Assembly: GCF_019578655.1 (NCBI RefSeq)
Contig: NC_063260.1
Location: 21,972,888-22,036,887, forward strand
Length of the DNA stretch: 64,000 bases
Source: Ricinus communis
Taxonomy: Eukaryota; Streptophyta; Magnoliopsida; Malpighiales; Euphorbiaceae
Direction of reading: 5' to 3'
Part shown: in pieces, positions 50,979-61,542 of the stretch
Position numbering within the stretch: position 1 is the stretch's first letter
Layout of the letters: the number at the start of each line of letters is the position of its first letter
The notes under the pieces: model-generated
What the model saw: the letters and a program-made list of their open reading frames with translations, nothing else
Told to the model about the DNA's origin: nothing
Databases searched by the model: none
Program-made: the position numbers and the translations under genes

Positions 50979-50996
50979 TGGTGTCGTTGCTGGGGA
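50979..50996 (+). other. Primer-binding site, tRNA-Asp type (mutated)
   Basis: TGGTGTCGTTGCTGGGGA, five bases after the LTR, differs by three C-to-T changes from the complement of the plant tRNA-Asp 3' end used by Athila-like elements. The changes look like deamination of methylated cytosines. Confidence 0.75.
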
Positions 50997-51027
50997 TTGG
51001 TGTCACTTAATTAGATTTATTTCTTTT

Positions 51028-52566
51028 ATGTCTCGTTCTTCTCATATAGAAAAATTTGAATTTGATCCTGAGATTGAGAAAACTGCAAAAAGAATAAGGA
51101 ATGAGACTAAAGAATGTTGTAAGAATTCAAAATCTTCTTCGCCTTCTATACCTCCGGAATTGGAAACAAATTTTGACTTGGTTGATTCTTCAAGTGATTC
51201 TGAATTAGAAGAAACCATGAAAAATCAAGGAAGAACTCTAAAAAAATTGGCGGCACCAAATGTAGACCAACAGCCGCTTTGCATTCAATATCCTGATTTG
51301 GAGGTAGCCTTTGAGCTAAAATCAGGTTTTATACATTTATTACCTACTTTTCGCGGTCTTGAGAATAAATCATAAATACTTGAAAGAATTTCATGTGGTG
51401 TGTTTGAGCATGAGACCACAGGGGGTACCGAAGAACAAATCAAAACGCATGTATTTCCATTTTCATTAGCCGATAGAACTAAGGATTGGCTATTCTATTT
51501 TCCATCCGGTTCTATCACCACATGGACGGATATGGCAAGAGCATTCCTTGACAAGTTCTTTCCCGCCTCAAGAGCCGCAAGTATAAGGAGGGAAATATGT
51601 GGAATCAAGCAAATAGATGTGGAGACTCTTTATGAATATTGGAAACGGTTCAAAAAATTATGCGCGAGTTGCCCTCAATATGGAATTATCGAACAATTTC
51701 TCATCCAATACTTTTATGAGGGATTGTTACCCATGGAGAGAAAAATGATGGATGCCGCTAGTGGAGGTGCTATAGTGAATAAAACTCTTCAAGCTGTTAG
51801 GGAATTGATCTCCATCATGGCTGCCAACTCTCAACAATTTAGCTTCGGTCAAGACTCAACACCAAGAAGAGTGAATGAGATAAGTAGCAATTATATTGAA
51901 ACTCAATTGTCTAATCTAACCTCTCTTGTTCAACAATTGGCCTTAGGAAATGCACCAAAAGCCAGAGGTTGCGAAATTTGTACCAATCCAAGTCATCCAA
52001 CCGACATGTGTCCAACACTTCAAGAGGACTCTAATGAGCAAGTTAACAAGGTTGGAGGATTTCCAAACAGGAAGTATGATCCCTATTCAAACACGTACAA
52101 TCCAGGATATAGGGATCATCCTAACCTTAGCTATGGATCAAGAAATCAAAATTTCCAAAACTTTCATCAAAATTTCCAACAAAGATCGAAAAATTTTCAA
52201 CAATCACCTCCCGTAAAGCAAGGTACGTCTCTTGAAGATATTGTTAAAGAGCTTGCTAATAATACAAATATTTTTCAATAGAAAACGAGAGCAAGTATTC
52301 AAAATTTAGAGGTTCAAGTAGGGCAATTGGCATCTTCAGTGAGCAAATTAGAATCTCAAGGTAAATTGCTATCACAAATAATTGTCAATCCAAGGCACAA
52401 TACTAGTGCAATAATCTTGAGAAGCGGAAAAGAATTTAATGAATTTGATTATGCAAAAAGGCATGGGCAAGCCTTAGAAGAGGAGGTTGAAAAAGAAGTG
52501 GCGACCTCATCGCAAGAAACCGACCAATCTCAAGTACCAAACAACGAGAATAAAAGGTATTGGTGA
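51028..52566 (+). pseudogene. Degraded gag gene of the LTR element
   Basis: Three open segments in one frame (51028-51375, 51400-52281, 52327-52566) carry a plant Ty3/gypsy capsid-type retrotrans_gag domain. A single zinc knuckle of the form CX2CX4HX4C lies at about 51970-52011. Breaks are a stop at 51373-51375, with the conserved frame displaced between about 51370 and 51425, and a TAG at 52279-52281. Reading resumes in the original frame after the displaced stretch, so two compensating indels are likely. The gene runs out shortly before the deletion junction near 52637. Confidence 0.85.
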
Positions 52567-52640
52567 CAAAACCTCTTTTTCCCGAAAGATTTGCCAAATC
52601 TAAGAAACAAGAAGAGGAAAAAGAGATATATAAATTTTTT

Positions 52641-53526
52641 TTAGGGTTAGAGAGTGAAAAGGGGGGCTGCATACCAGTTTTTCTTCTTCCTCTCATCCAT
52701 TGTTTTAGTTTTCTCCTTTGCTTTATTTTCTCTACAACAATTATGTGTGGCTGATCTCTTTTCTTTCCAACTCAAGGCTAATTAAGGTTTGAATTCATAT
52801 GGGTTGTGAGATTTAATTGTTCTTCATTATTTTCTCAAATTTATTAATATTCATGTATCTTCTATGTCTATTAGGAATTCTATTTTTGTTGATTGTGTAA
52901 AAAGGCCTATTACTCAATTATCAAGATAGTCTATGCTAAATTAGAATATTAAATTTGTAATTGTTTAATTATTCTAATGATTAGTGGTAGAATAACATAT
53001 CCATGTTATGTGGATACATGATCTAGTCTAAATGAATTCATCTTATGTATTTGTTGGCTAGAATTGGATTTCTCTAGATTGCATTGCTATTGGTAAATTA
53101 AATCTTAAAAGCTTTTCTAGAGTTATTTATTTAATAAGAGAATTAATCAGATGGCTTCCATTGATTAACAAAAATTTAAGGAGAAATTAGGTTGTTAGAG
53201 CTTCTCAATAACTATAACCGATTTACTAATGGATTTGAAAATTATATTTGCACCAATGATCAATTTAATGAATTAAAACTGAGATTATACCTTGGGTTGG
53301 AGTTTTCTCATATTAATTTGTCTTCTCAAATTTTATTATAGCTTCTAATTGATTTTTAGTTTAATTTGTTTTGATTCCAAATTTAAATCTCCCCTAATTT
53401 TATTTGAATTTTGTTAAAGAAATAAATCTTACCAATCTCTGTGGATTCGACCATACTTGTCACTATTTACAAGTTGTTTTTATTTAAAATGTATGAATTT
53501 ATTTTTATTGGATTCGACACCTATCA
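52641..53526 (+). repeat. Right LTR, 5'-truncated
   Basis: Collinear with the left LTR from about 50101 to 50973. The first roughly 430 bp of LTR are missing. Just before the shared TTTTAGGGTT, both sides have AGATATATA, a likely microhomology at the deletion junction. Substitutions are scattered along the alignment. Confidence 0.85.
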
Positions 53527-53531
53527 AAATT

Positions 53532-55877
53532 GAACTAAAAAAAGGTTTAAACTATATTTTGTATTATATTATATATATTATACAAAAAATTATAGTTTAA
53601 GTAATGTTTTATACAACGTTTAAAATAAAATTAATGTTTAAATAATTATATATTTTCTTAAAACGTAGAATAAATTAAGAAAACTTTTAAAATCTTGACT
53701 ATGATATCATATCATATGATATATATAAAAATGCAAAGAAGAAGAACATGTAAATTTAGTAAAAGAGTTACTTATTATATTTAATTAATTGGGTAGAAGA
53801 GGACACCAAATTTACTAAAATATTTTTTTATTAATTGAATTACTAATTAGTTAAATATTAATTAAAACATAATAGTAATAGAACTGCAAAAAACACTTAA
53901 CTGAAATTCTAATACTATTATATTTTTATTAATAATTAATAAAAAAAAACATAAAACAACGGACGGGTTAAGCAACAATTCCCCATTACAAAACTCTATT
54001 TTCTCCTGCCCAATAATCAAGATTGGAATGAAACATCCTCTTAAAAAGATACAAATGGAACAAACATAAAAGAAATACTAATTAAATTTAAATTAATAAT
54101 AGTAAATTTTATAATAATTTAGTCATTTATTAATTTAACTTAATAATTAATAATTTATTTAATTATTGTTTAATTTTAGAAAAATTTATTAAAAATTTTA
54201 ATTAATAAGTTATTTAATATAAATTTAGTTTTAGAAGTACAATTCTATTAGAATTTTTAATTAGTAAATGATTTTTTTAATTCTTTACACTTAATTTATA
54301 TTTATAACTACAAAATGGACCAATGATCTATTCCATAAAAATTTTGCTCCATATTAGATTAAGAGTAAAATAACTTAAATTGACATTTAATCGTCTTTTT
54401 CTTAAGAATTCTAAGAAAAGATATGGCATTTATGCATGAAAAATATGGGCGAAATTTATCCTATTGCCTATTACAATATAAATACTAACCACAAGTCTAT
54501 ATTAGTCTTAACGATGATTTTCTATATAAATATGTCTTAAGCAATGCATGTCATATAAAATAATGAATTATTAACATATCATTAAATTTTAACAGTAATT
54601 TTAAAATAATTGACATGGTTTAAATATAAAAAATTTGTAATTTTTTTTAATAATTTGGATATCTTTGTACATTTTAAATTTTAAAAAAAAATAAATTATC
54701 AAGCTTTCATTAAATTATATCTATTTTATACAGTGATATTGACTTAAATATATTTTAAATATCTAACTTAAATATAATATTAAAATTAAAAACTTTAATT
54801 TCATGATCTTTAAAGTAAAAGAATAGTTCATAATAGAGAGTATTTACTATATTTTAACGTATTAAAATAAAATATAACTATTATTATATATTTTTTAAAT
54901 TATATTAATATACTTTTATAATATTAAGAATCTTGAATTTTCTTTAAGAGTATATTAAATTTATTTATTGATAACTAGACAAATAATCAGTATGAGTTTC
55001 ATAAGTCATAAATAAATTTATTTAAAGATAAATACCTACTATTAAAAAAGGATTTTGTTATCATCTTAACACTAGAAATATGTATGATAATAAACTTGAA
55101 TATTTATAATCTTATTTTATTTTTTAAATTAAAACGAATGAAATAATTATTTTTCACTTGCAACACATACGAATAAAAGAAACTAGTTTAATTAAAAGAA
55201 CTAGTTAGCCGAAATAATTTTTTTTTTTCTTTAATATGATGAAAAAGAGAAAATGACAAAAAAGTTAAGCAATTTGATTAATATAACTAAGTGGTTAGTA
55301 AAGACCCACTCAATAATAAGTACTAAAATTCGAATCTGTACTAAATTCGATTATAATTTATATTATAAATATATTTTTTATGAGTATTTAATTGAACAGT
55401 AGATACTAAAAATTTATTTAGATAAATTGGAATATACTTAATGAATTCATTTAATACAAAGACATTATGAAAAATAAAGGATACAAAATTAAATTGATAA
55501 AATAAAATGTTATAATAAAATAAAATATTAATTAAAAAAAATATAAGACTAAACTAATCAAATAAAATTATTAAAAATAAATTACTTATATTAAATAGAT
55601 ACTCGCTCCTTGTATAAAATTTGAATATATTACAAATATTAGAAATTAAAGAGACAAATATGAAAAAGTATCTTGTAATCTTACTCTTTGATAATTTCAA
55701 ATATCTGCCTTTTAAACATAAAAAGAAACGTAGTTATAAATAAAATATAAATATTTAATTATTAAAATTTTTTAATTTGTAATAATTTAATTATTTTTTA
55801 TTTGATCAATAATTAATGATTATATTGTTTGTGCATGATAAAATGAGTTTAAAACATAAAAATTCATAATTTTATTA
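53532..55877. other. AT-rich intergenic spacer between two transposons
   Basis: Very AT-rich, with A/T homopolymers and no supported open frame or RNA gene. It may include old transposon debris that I cannot classify. Confidence 0.6.
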
Positions 55878-56386
55878 TTTATCAATAGGGTTGAGCACGG
55901 ATCGGTCCAATTCGGTTATTTATAAATCACCAGTACCATACCAAACCTCGGTTATTTTAAAATTGAAGGTACCAGTACCGTACTAAACAGAAAAAGATCC
56001 AATACCGTATTGTACCAATTTTACGGTTCAATACAGTTCGGTTCGGTGCTATTTTCGGTTCTAAAAATTTTTAAAAACACAACTTTAATCTCATCTTTAA
56101 TCAAATACATTTAGAGCAAATATGATTACCAACCTAAAAAAAGTAGCATGAAAATCTGAATTAAAATTGCAATCACATTCTTGAACAACATGTTTCATAA
56201 TTCAGTCACTTGCAAATACAATAATTCATTCAATATTCAAATACAAACCATTAAAATATATGTTACTGCTAGCATAAAAATATTTTACAGATGCCAATCA
56301 TTAAAATAAATAAATTTATAAATTTTATGTAGCACTAAAATACATGTCCAAAATTAGCAAAGGAATGTTATTACCTCCCCTTAAAA

Positions 56387-58542
56387 TTAGCACTCCACAT
56401 TTAATCTTGGCATAAGTGATTCACCAATCTCAGGATCTTGAATAATTTCTACAATAAAAGTAAAAAATTACGTCAATAAGACTTAATAGCATAAAAATAA
56501 ATAAACATATGTAAGTAAAGAAATGTTACCTGACTCTATGCTTTCAATATCCTCTATTGATTCTTCTAGTTGGATAGGTTTATTTGAACTTCTAAGCCAA
56601 TCTTGACAACAAATGAGGACCTCCGCTGTTGTAGGAAGTAAAGAACTTCTATATTGATCTAGAGTTCGTCCTCCAGTACTAAATGCAGATTCAGAGGCTA
56701 CTGTTGAAGCTTGGATAGCCAATACATCGCGTGCAACCTTGGACAAGATAGGATACCTTACTGAATTCACCTTCCACCATGCTAAGATATCGAAATCAAT
56801 GGTGAATTTTTCTGTAAATTCTTCGAAGTATCTATCTAACTCAGATATCTTAGACAGATTCTGTTGCGCTTCTTCCTCTAAAAAGAACTCATCAATCTCT
56901 TCTTCTGTTTCCATCTCACTTGGCCCACTATCATATGCAGATTTCTCTGAGCTTCCTACAACCTCACCCATATGTAATTGATCCTCAATTATCTTGTATT
57001 CATCCACCATCAACTCTAAAGCTGTCTTCACCATTTTTTCTAAATTTTTTGCCTCATCTTCACCATAATAAATGGTATACTTAGCTTTCAAGTACTTTAA
57101 TTTGCACCTAGGATCCAAGACAACAGCCACAAATAACATAACATTCATTTTATCTAAAGAACCCCAATATTGGTCAAATTTACCTCGCATTTCAATGGTC
57201 ATTTGACTTAGCTCACTATCCTTGATAATTTTAGAAGTATCTAGTTCTTTTAAAATCTTTATGACCTCCGGAAAATAAAGATTTGAAGTAGAGTACAATG
57301 TGCCAGATAGCTTGCAAGTAGCATCGTAGAATTTCTTAAGAAACTTTATTAGCACCTTAGCTTTAGTCCAATCTACTTCACTAGGTAAATCATCACCAGA
57401 ATCAGCCAGGAATTTGGAGTCTATGTCCTCCAACATATCAAAAGCCTTTTGATAGCCCAAAGCACAATCTAACATCAAATAAGTTGAATTCCACCTAGTT
57501 AGGCAATCTAACTGTAAAGAGGACTTATTCTTTAAATTTGCTAACTCGCAAGCCTTCTTAAATAGATCCATTCTTTGAGGACTACTTCTAATGTACTTCA
57601 CAACATCTCTAATTTTTTTTATGGAAACTTGAGATATTTGAAGTCCATCTTTCACAATTAATTGAAGGATATGGGCAAAATACCTCATATGAAATGCATC
57701 TCCATCCAAAATAAATACATTTTTCTTTAACAATCTTTTCTTCAACTGTTGAATAGCAGTGTCATTACTAGATGCATTATCAACAGTTACTAGATGCATT
57801 TCAAATTTTTTTTCTCTTCAGCAAACAAAGTGAAACAATCCCTCACAATGGTGAATCTAGAAGGAATAATAAAATTAGGTACAGCAACTTGAATAAATTC
57901 TCTAAACCCTTCTCTTTCCACAAATCTAAAAGGTAATTCATCTTTAATTATCATTTCAACTAATGCTTTCCTACAAACTTCTTGATCAAAACACCAAGTT
58001 CCAATCTTAGGACTTTCTGTATTTATGGACTTTAAGAACGTTAGGGTCTTTTGCGATTTGTCCTTCTTAATCTCTGCATCAATCAACTGTTGTTTATGAG
58101 GAAATTTTTTACAGGTTACTCGCAAGTGTTTCCTAAGACCCGAAGTTCCCATGGCACTACCACCTTGGTAATTCTTACCACACCATAAACACCTAACTCT
58201 ACTCGTCTCTTTACCATCAGAGTTTTTAATTTTTTCAAAATGCAACCAAACAAATGACCTAGTTTTACTAGGAGAGGAAGTAGGTGGATCAGCGGTGTTA
58301 GTACCTTCATTAGTGTCAACAGTATTTTTTTCTTTTTCTGTTGGTGGTGGACACAAATGTTTACTTGAATAGGCAACGATACTGTTATTGCCAGCAGATG
58401 AAGCATTATTTTCCGATGGAGGTGGAATTGAAGCTAACCACAAGCCATTACTGTTTGAAGAAGTAGAATCAGTTGTTTTCCTCTTCTTAGTGTTGGATAG
58501 TTGGCTAACTCCATGTTTTACCATCTTTATAAACTGCAACAT
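56387..58542 (-). pseudogene. hAT transposase with internal deletion (BED finger part and hAT C-terminal part)
   Basis: The first part (58542-57790, 250 codons, alternative start at 58524 after a TTGCAG acceptor) has a BED zinc finger at about residues 95-150, with C118, C121, H139 and C144. The second part (57799-56530, then a 62-nt exon 56448-56387) has the VDNASSND motif at its start and a hAT dimerisation domain from about residue 344 (SRYPILSKVARDVLA-like, with ASES). The two parts lie in different frames and overlap by ten bases. In intact plant hAT transposases roughly 80-110 residues, including the first catalytic aspartate, lie between them. That segment is missing, so the enzyme should be inactive. 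The final intron donor is AG|GTAACA at 56529. The family is firm; the precise subfamily (Ac, Tip100 or DAYSLEEPER-like) is not. Confidence 0.9.
57765..57800. repeat. 14-bp direct duplication at the transposase deletion junction
   Basis: TTACTAGATGCATT occurs at 57765-57778 and again at 57787-57800. The left copy is the normal coding sequence of the VDNASSN motif; the right copy sits exactly where the two transposase parts meet, so it looks like templated filler DNA. Confidence 0.85.
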
Positions 58543-58695
58543 ATAAGATAAAATTAAGTTAAAGCTTAATTGCTATAGATAAGTTATAAATTTAATATAA
58601 CCAAATATGCATCTTTTAATTTGTGCACTTTCATTTTCAACTATTATTTTTACTAATTCAATGGCAGTCGTCCTCAAACATGTCCTAGTTAAGTT

Positions 58696-58795
58696 ATGCG
58701 AATCATTATCAAGAGTAAAGCATGCGAATCATTATCAAGAAAATGTCCATAATCAAATCATTCATTAGCATGCGAATCATTATCAAGAGTAAAGC
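58696..58795. repeat. Three copies of a 20-26-bp repeat
   Basis: ATGCGAATCATTATCAAGAG or close variants start at 58696, 58722 and 58770. The first and third copies continue with TAAAGC. The block lies in the non-coding upstream part of the hAT element. Confidence 0.85.
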
Positions 58796-58929
58796 TTAAT
58801 TTTTACTCTGCACAAACAGTTCAATAATGCAACAGGAACAGCAATAAAAATGGCAGCACTAAAACAGTATTTCATCGTTAAAACAGTAAAACAGTATACC
58901 AGCCATACAGTATTTCATCGTTAAAAATG

Positions 58930-59155
58930 GCAGCAACAATACCTGACAGGAACAGCAGCAACGATGGGCGATGGGAACAACACCAACGATAAGCGACGGG
59001 AAGCGACGAGAAGCAGCAACGATGGGCGACGGGAACAGCACCAACGATGGGCGAAAGGAAGCGACGGGAACAGCGGCAACGATGGGTGACGGGAAGCAAT
59101 GGGAACAGTAGATGGGCGATGGAAATGGCAGCAATGATGGGCGATTGGGAACGGC
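58930..59155. repeat. Degenerate minisatellite of GCAGCAACGATGGGCGACGGGAA type
   Basis: GC-rich tandem units of mixed length (about 15-40 bp) built from GATGGGCGA, CGGGAA and CAGCAACGA recur through the segment. On the minus strand this gives long but low-complexity open frames rich in P, S and V, which I regard as artefacts of the repeat. Confidence 0.8.
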
Positions 59156-59269
59156 AGCAATGAAAAGACCCTAACTTTGTTATGTTTTGACAATTTTTTG
59201 TAAGTTTTGTTTCATCCTTTTTTGAAAAAAAATTAAACTTTAAATATAATTTAATATATTTTTTTATAT

Positions 59270-59745
59270 TTTAATTAATTCCCCCTGTGGACGCCAACAC
59301 GGCCGTGTTGATGCTTGTGTTCCCAACACGGGCTGGTGTTTATGCCCGTGTTACTCTCTGTGGTCGTGCTCCTTAAAAGCTTCTTTTTCTTTGATGTTTG
59401 ATGCATCCAACACGGCTGTGTCTGTGACCGTGTTGGGAACACGGCCAGTATTGAAACCAACACGGCCATGTTCAGCTTCATCATGCCTATACTTAGCTCG
59501 TTTCGACAGCTTTGACTTCCAATTATGCTCCAATTCTTCCTTTTATCATTTTTTAACTTCTTTTGGACCTAATGCACACAAACAGATGCATAGGGTGAGT
59601 GTTGGGACCAATTGATATCCAAATGTCTATAGAATCAATCTTAAAAACCCTATTTAGATGTGTGTATTTTACGCACATCAAATAACCCCACACTAGCTCA
59701 TTGCTTGCCCTCAAGCAATCAAAAATAAAATAAGGAAAAATAGTA
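59270..59745. mobile_element. Probable LTR-retrotransposon fragment captured in the hAT element
   Basis: Several ACACGGCCGTGT-like palindromic words (CCAACACGGCCGTGTTG, AACACGGCCATGTT and relatives) occur at 59285-59480. They are followed by CCCCACACTAGCTCATTGCTTGCCCTCAAGCAA at about 59687-59722. Such sequences are familiar to me from the non-coding parts of plant LTR retrotransposons. No protein is encoded. The assignment is from memory and the fragment borders are approximate. Confidence 0.45.
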
Positions 59746-61449
59746 TGTATACTAGATTACTAGTATCAATATACTATGTGACATATTAATATATATAACT
59801 TATATTTTTTATATAGTATAAAGTATATTATAATATTATAGTTAAATATAAAATAGTTTTTTACAGGAGTATATGTATTATTTTTTTAATATGTATTATT
59901 TATATAATATAAATAATTATTTATAAATATATGTAAAAAATTCGGTTCTATGGTTTGGTTCGGATCAGTACAAGACAGATCGGTTCTGGTACGGTTACAG
60001 TACGGTTTTTACTAAAGAACCAGTACCATACCGTAATAGTAAAAAAAATCGGATCGGTACAATTCGGTTATAAAAACTTTCGGTTATTTTCGGTTCTGGT
60101 ACTTTTCGGTACGGTTATTCGGTTCGGGCGGGAATCACCGAGATCCATGCTCAGCCCTATTTATCAATAATCAAATTGATTCAACAGTCAAATAACAACG
60201 TTATAAGTTATTAATCTCTAAATTTACGATATTAAATATAAGAAATACGATAATATAATGGTGGTTAAATTCTTACAAATAAAAAAATTTAAATAATGAG
60301 ATACTTATTTTTATTATAATTTATAATTATATATTTTCTAATTTAAAAAATAAATAAATTTAATATTATTATTTCAAAATTAAATGAAAATACTTCAAAA
60401 TTCATCTTATCAGTATCGGATAAGATCCAATTTATTGCCATCCCTTTAAATGGCTGCCCTTTAGTAAAGGCTTTTGGTGGCTAAATGGGGAATTTGATTA
60501 GTGAATGGGGTTTGAACCGGAGAAGGAAGGGAAAACAATTCCATCCACACAGTTCTTTGAGGTCATCCCTGTGATCCCGCAGGCTGCATTAATGAGAAGC
60601 AGCTTTCTGTAATTAAGATGTCGTTTTCCTGATAAACTGCAACTCTACAACCAACATTTCAGGCCATCAATGACAGACCATGCATTTTATTTTCTCTTTT
60701 AAAACTTCATGTTCGTTTTTATTTATAATATTTTAATTTTATTTAAACATCGTGTAAAAAGGCACTTTTCTCTGCTGCTATTTTAGAGAGAAGCTCACTT
60801 GAAGTTTTATTCATATAACTGTTGACAAAGACAGAAACGCCACTCAATATTTGTCAGGTTACTTAGAGAGGTTTGCTACTATATTTTGTATTTTATATTT
60901 ATTCTTCAAAATAAGAAAGTAAAATATAATTGCTAGAATTACTTTTATTTTCTCTTTCAAAACACTTTATATTTTTTTTTTTTATCTTTTCTCTTTACAT
61001 TCTCTCGTGTATTTAGTATTTTTCTCTTGCTTCTAGCTTCTTTTTTTCACTTCTTTTTCCCCTTATTCATAATTTTCTTTTAAGAGATATTTTATTCTCT
61101 TTTGTTTAAAATAGAATTCAGAAGAAATTGTTCTAAGAAAACAAACAAATAAAAAAATCTTGAGCAATTCTTTTATAAATAAAAAGCAAACTGAACCTTA
61201 AAAGTAAGTTCAAACTTTTCTAGGGTTGAGCAGTGGAAGAATTAAGTTGTTGTCTGATTTGTTATAAATATAATATTAGTGTCTAACAAGGATGAAAATA
61301 CCTACGAAGACAAATAAAAGAAAAAGAAAAATTAAAGGAGGTAAACAGCTCATGATTCCATTCCCGAGAGGACGTCCAGTCTGCTCCCATCAACAGAAGA
61401 CGACAAGGCATGCATGCCTAAGAGTAGCGAGGCAACATTGAAGTTCTGA

Positions 61450-61542
61450 CACGTGTTACAATCATCTATAATAGCAAGACGCGTCAGAGTTCAATGCAAA
61501 TTTTTCCTTATTTTTCAAAGTATTCTTCCTCACTTATATAAC
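61450..61542 (+). promoter_or_regulatory. Promoter-like patch: G-box and TATA-like box
   Basis: A G-box ACACGTGT (61450-61457), an ACGCGTC element near 61490 and TTATATAAC (61534-61542) occur in promoter-like order. They are followed by a CT-rich leader-like stretch (61560-61660). No coding exon follows within the window; a long 5' UTR intron or a lost gene are both possible. Confidence 0.3.

Larger units (their letters stand above)
49662..53526 (+). mobile_element. Gag-only Ty3/gypsy-type LTR element (deletion derivative), TSD AAATT
   Basis: The element starts TGATAG and ends CTATCA and is flanked by 5-bp duplications AAATT at 49657-49661 and 53527-53531. It comprises a 1312-bp left LTR, a tRNA-type primer-binding site, a degraded gag, and a right LTR that lacks its first part. 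No protease, reverse transcriptase, RNase H or integrase is present and no polypurine tract remains. The gag type and the aspartate-tRNA-like primer site point to the Athila/Tat side of Ty3/gypsy. The element is non-autonomous and old, because the LTRs differ at many positions. Confidence 0.88.
55886..60159 (-). mobile_element. hAT (Ac-like) DNA transposon, defective, TSD TTTATCAA
   Basis: The ends form imperfect terminal inverted repeats: TAGGGTTGAGCACGGATC on the left and TAGGGCTGAGCATGGATC (reverse complement) on the right, with two mismatches in 18. Identical 8-bp duplications TTTATCAA flank it at 55878-55885 and 60160-60167, the hallmark size for hAT. Both ends have dense subterminal CGGTTC and GGTACGG/CCGTACC-type words, as expected for transposase binding. 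A broken transposase gene lies inside on the minus strand, and about 1.4 kb upstream of it is filled with unrelated repeats. Confidence 0.93.

Noticed and set aside
58859..59193. P/S/V-rich minus-strand open frames of 73-91 codons
   Set aside because: They are produced by the GC-rich minisatellite; several frames are open at once, as expected for a repeat.
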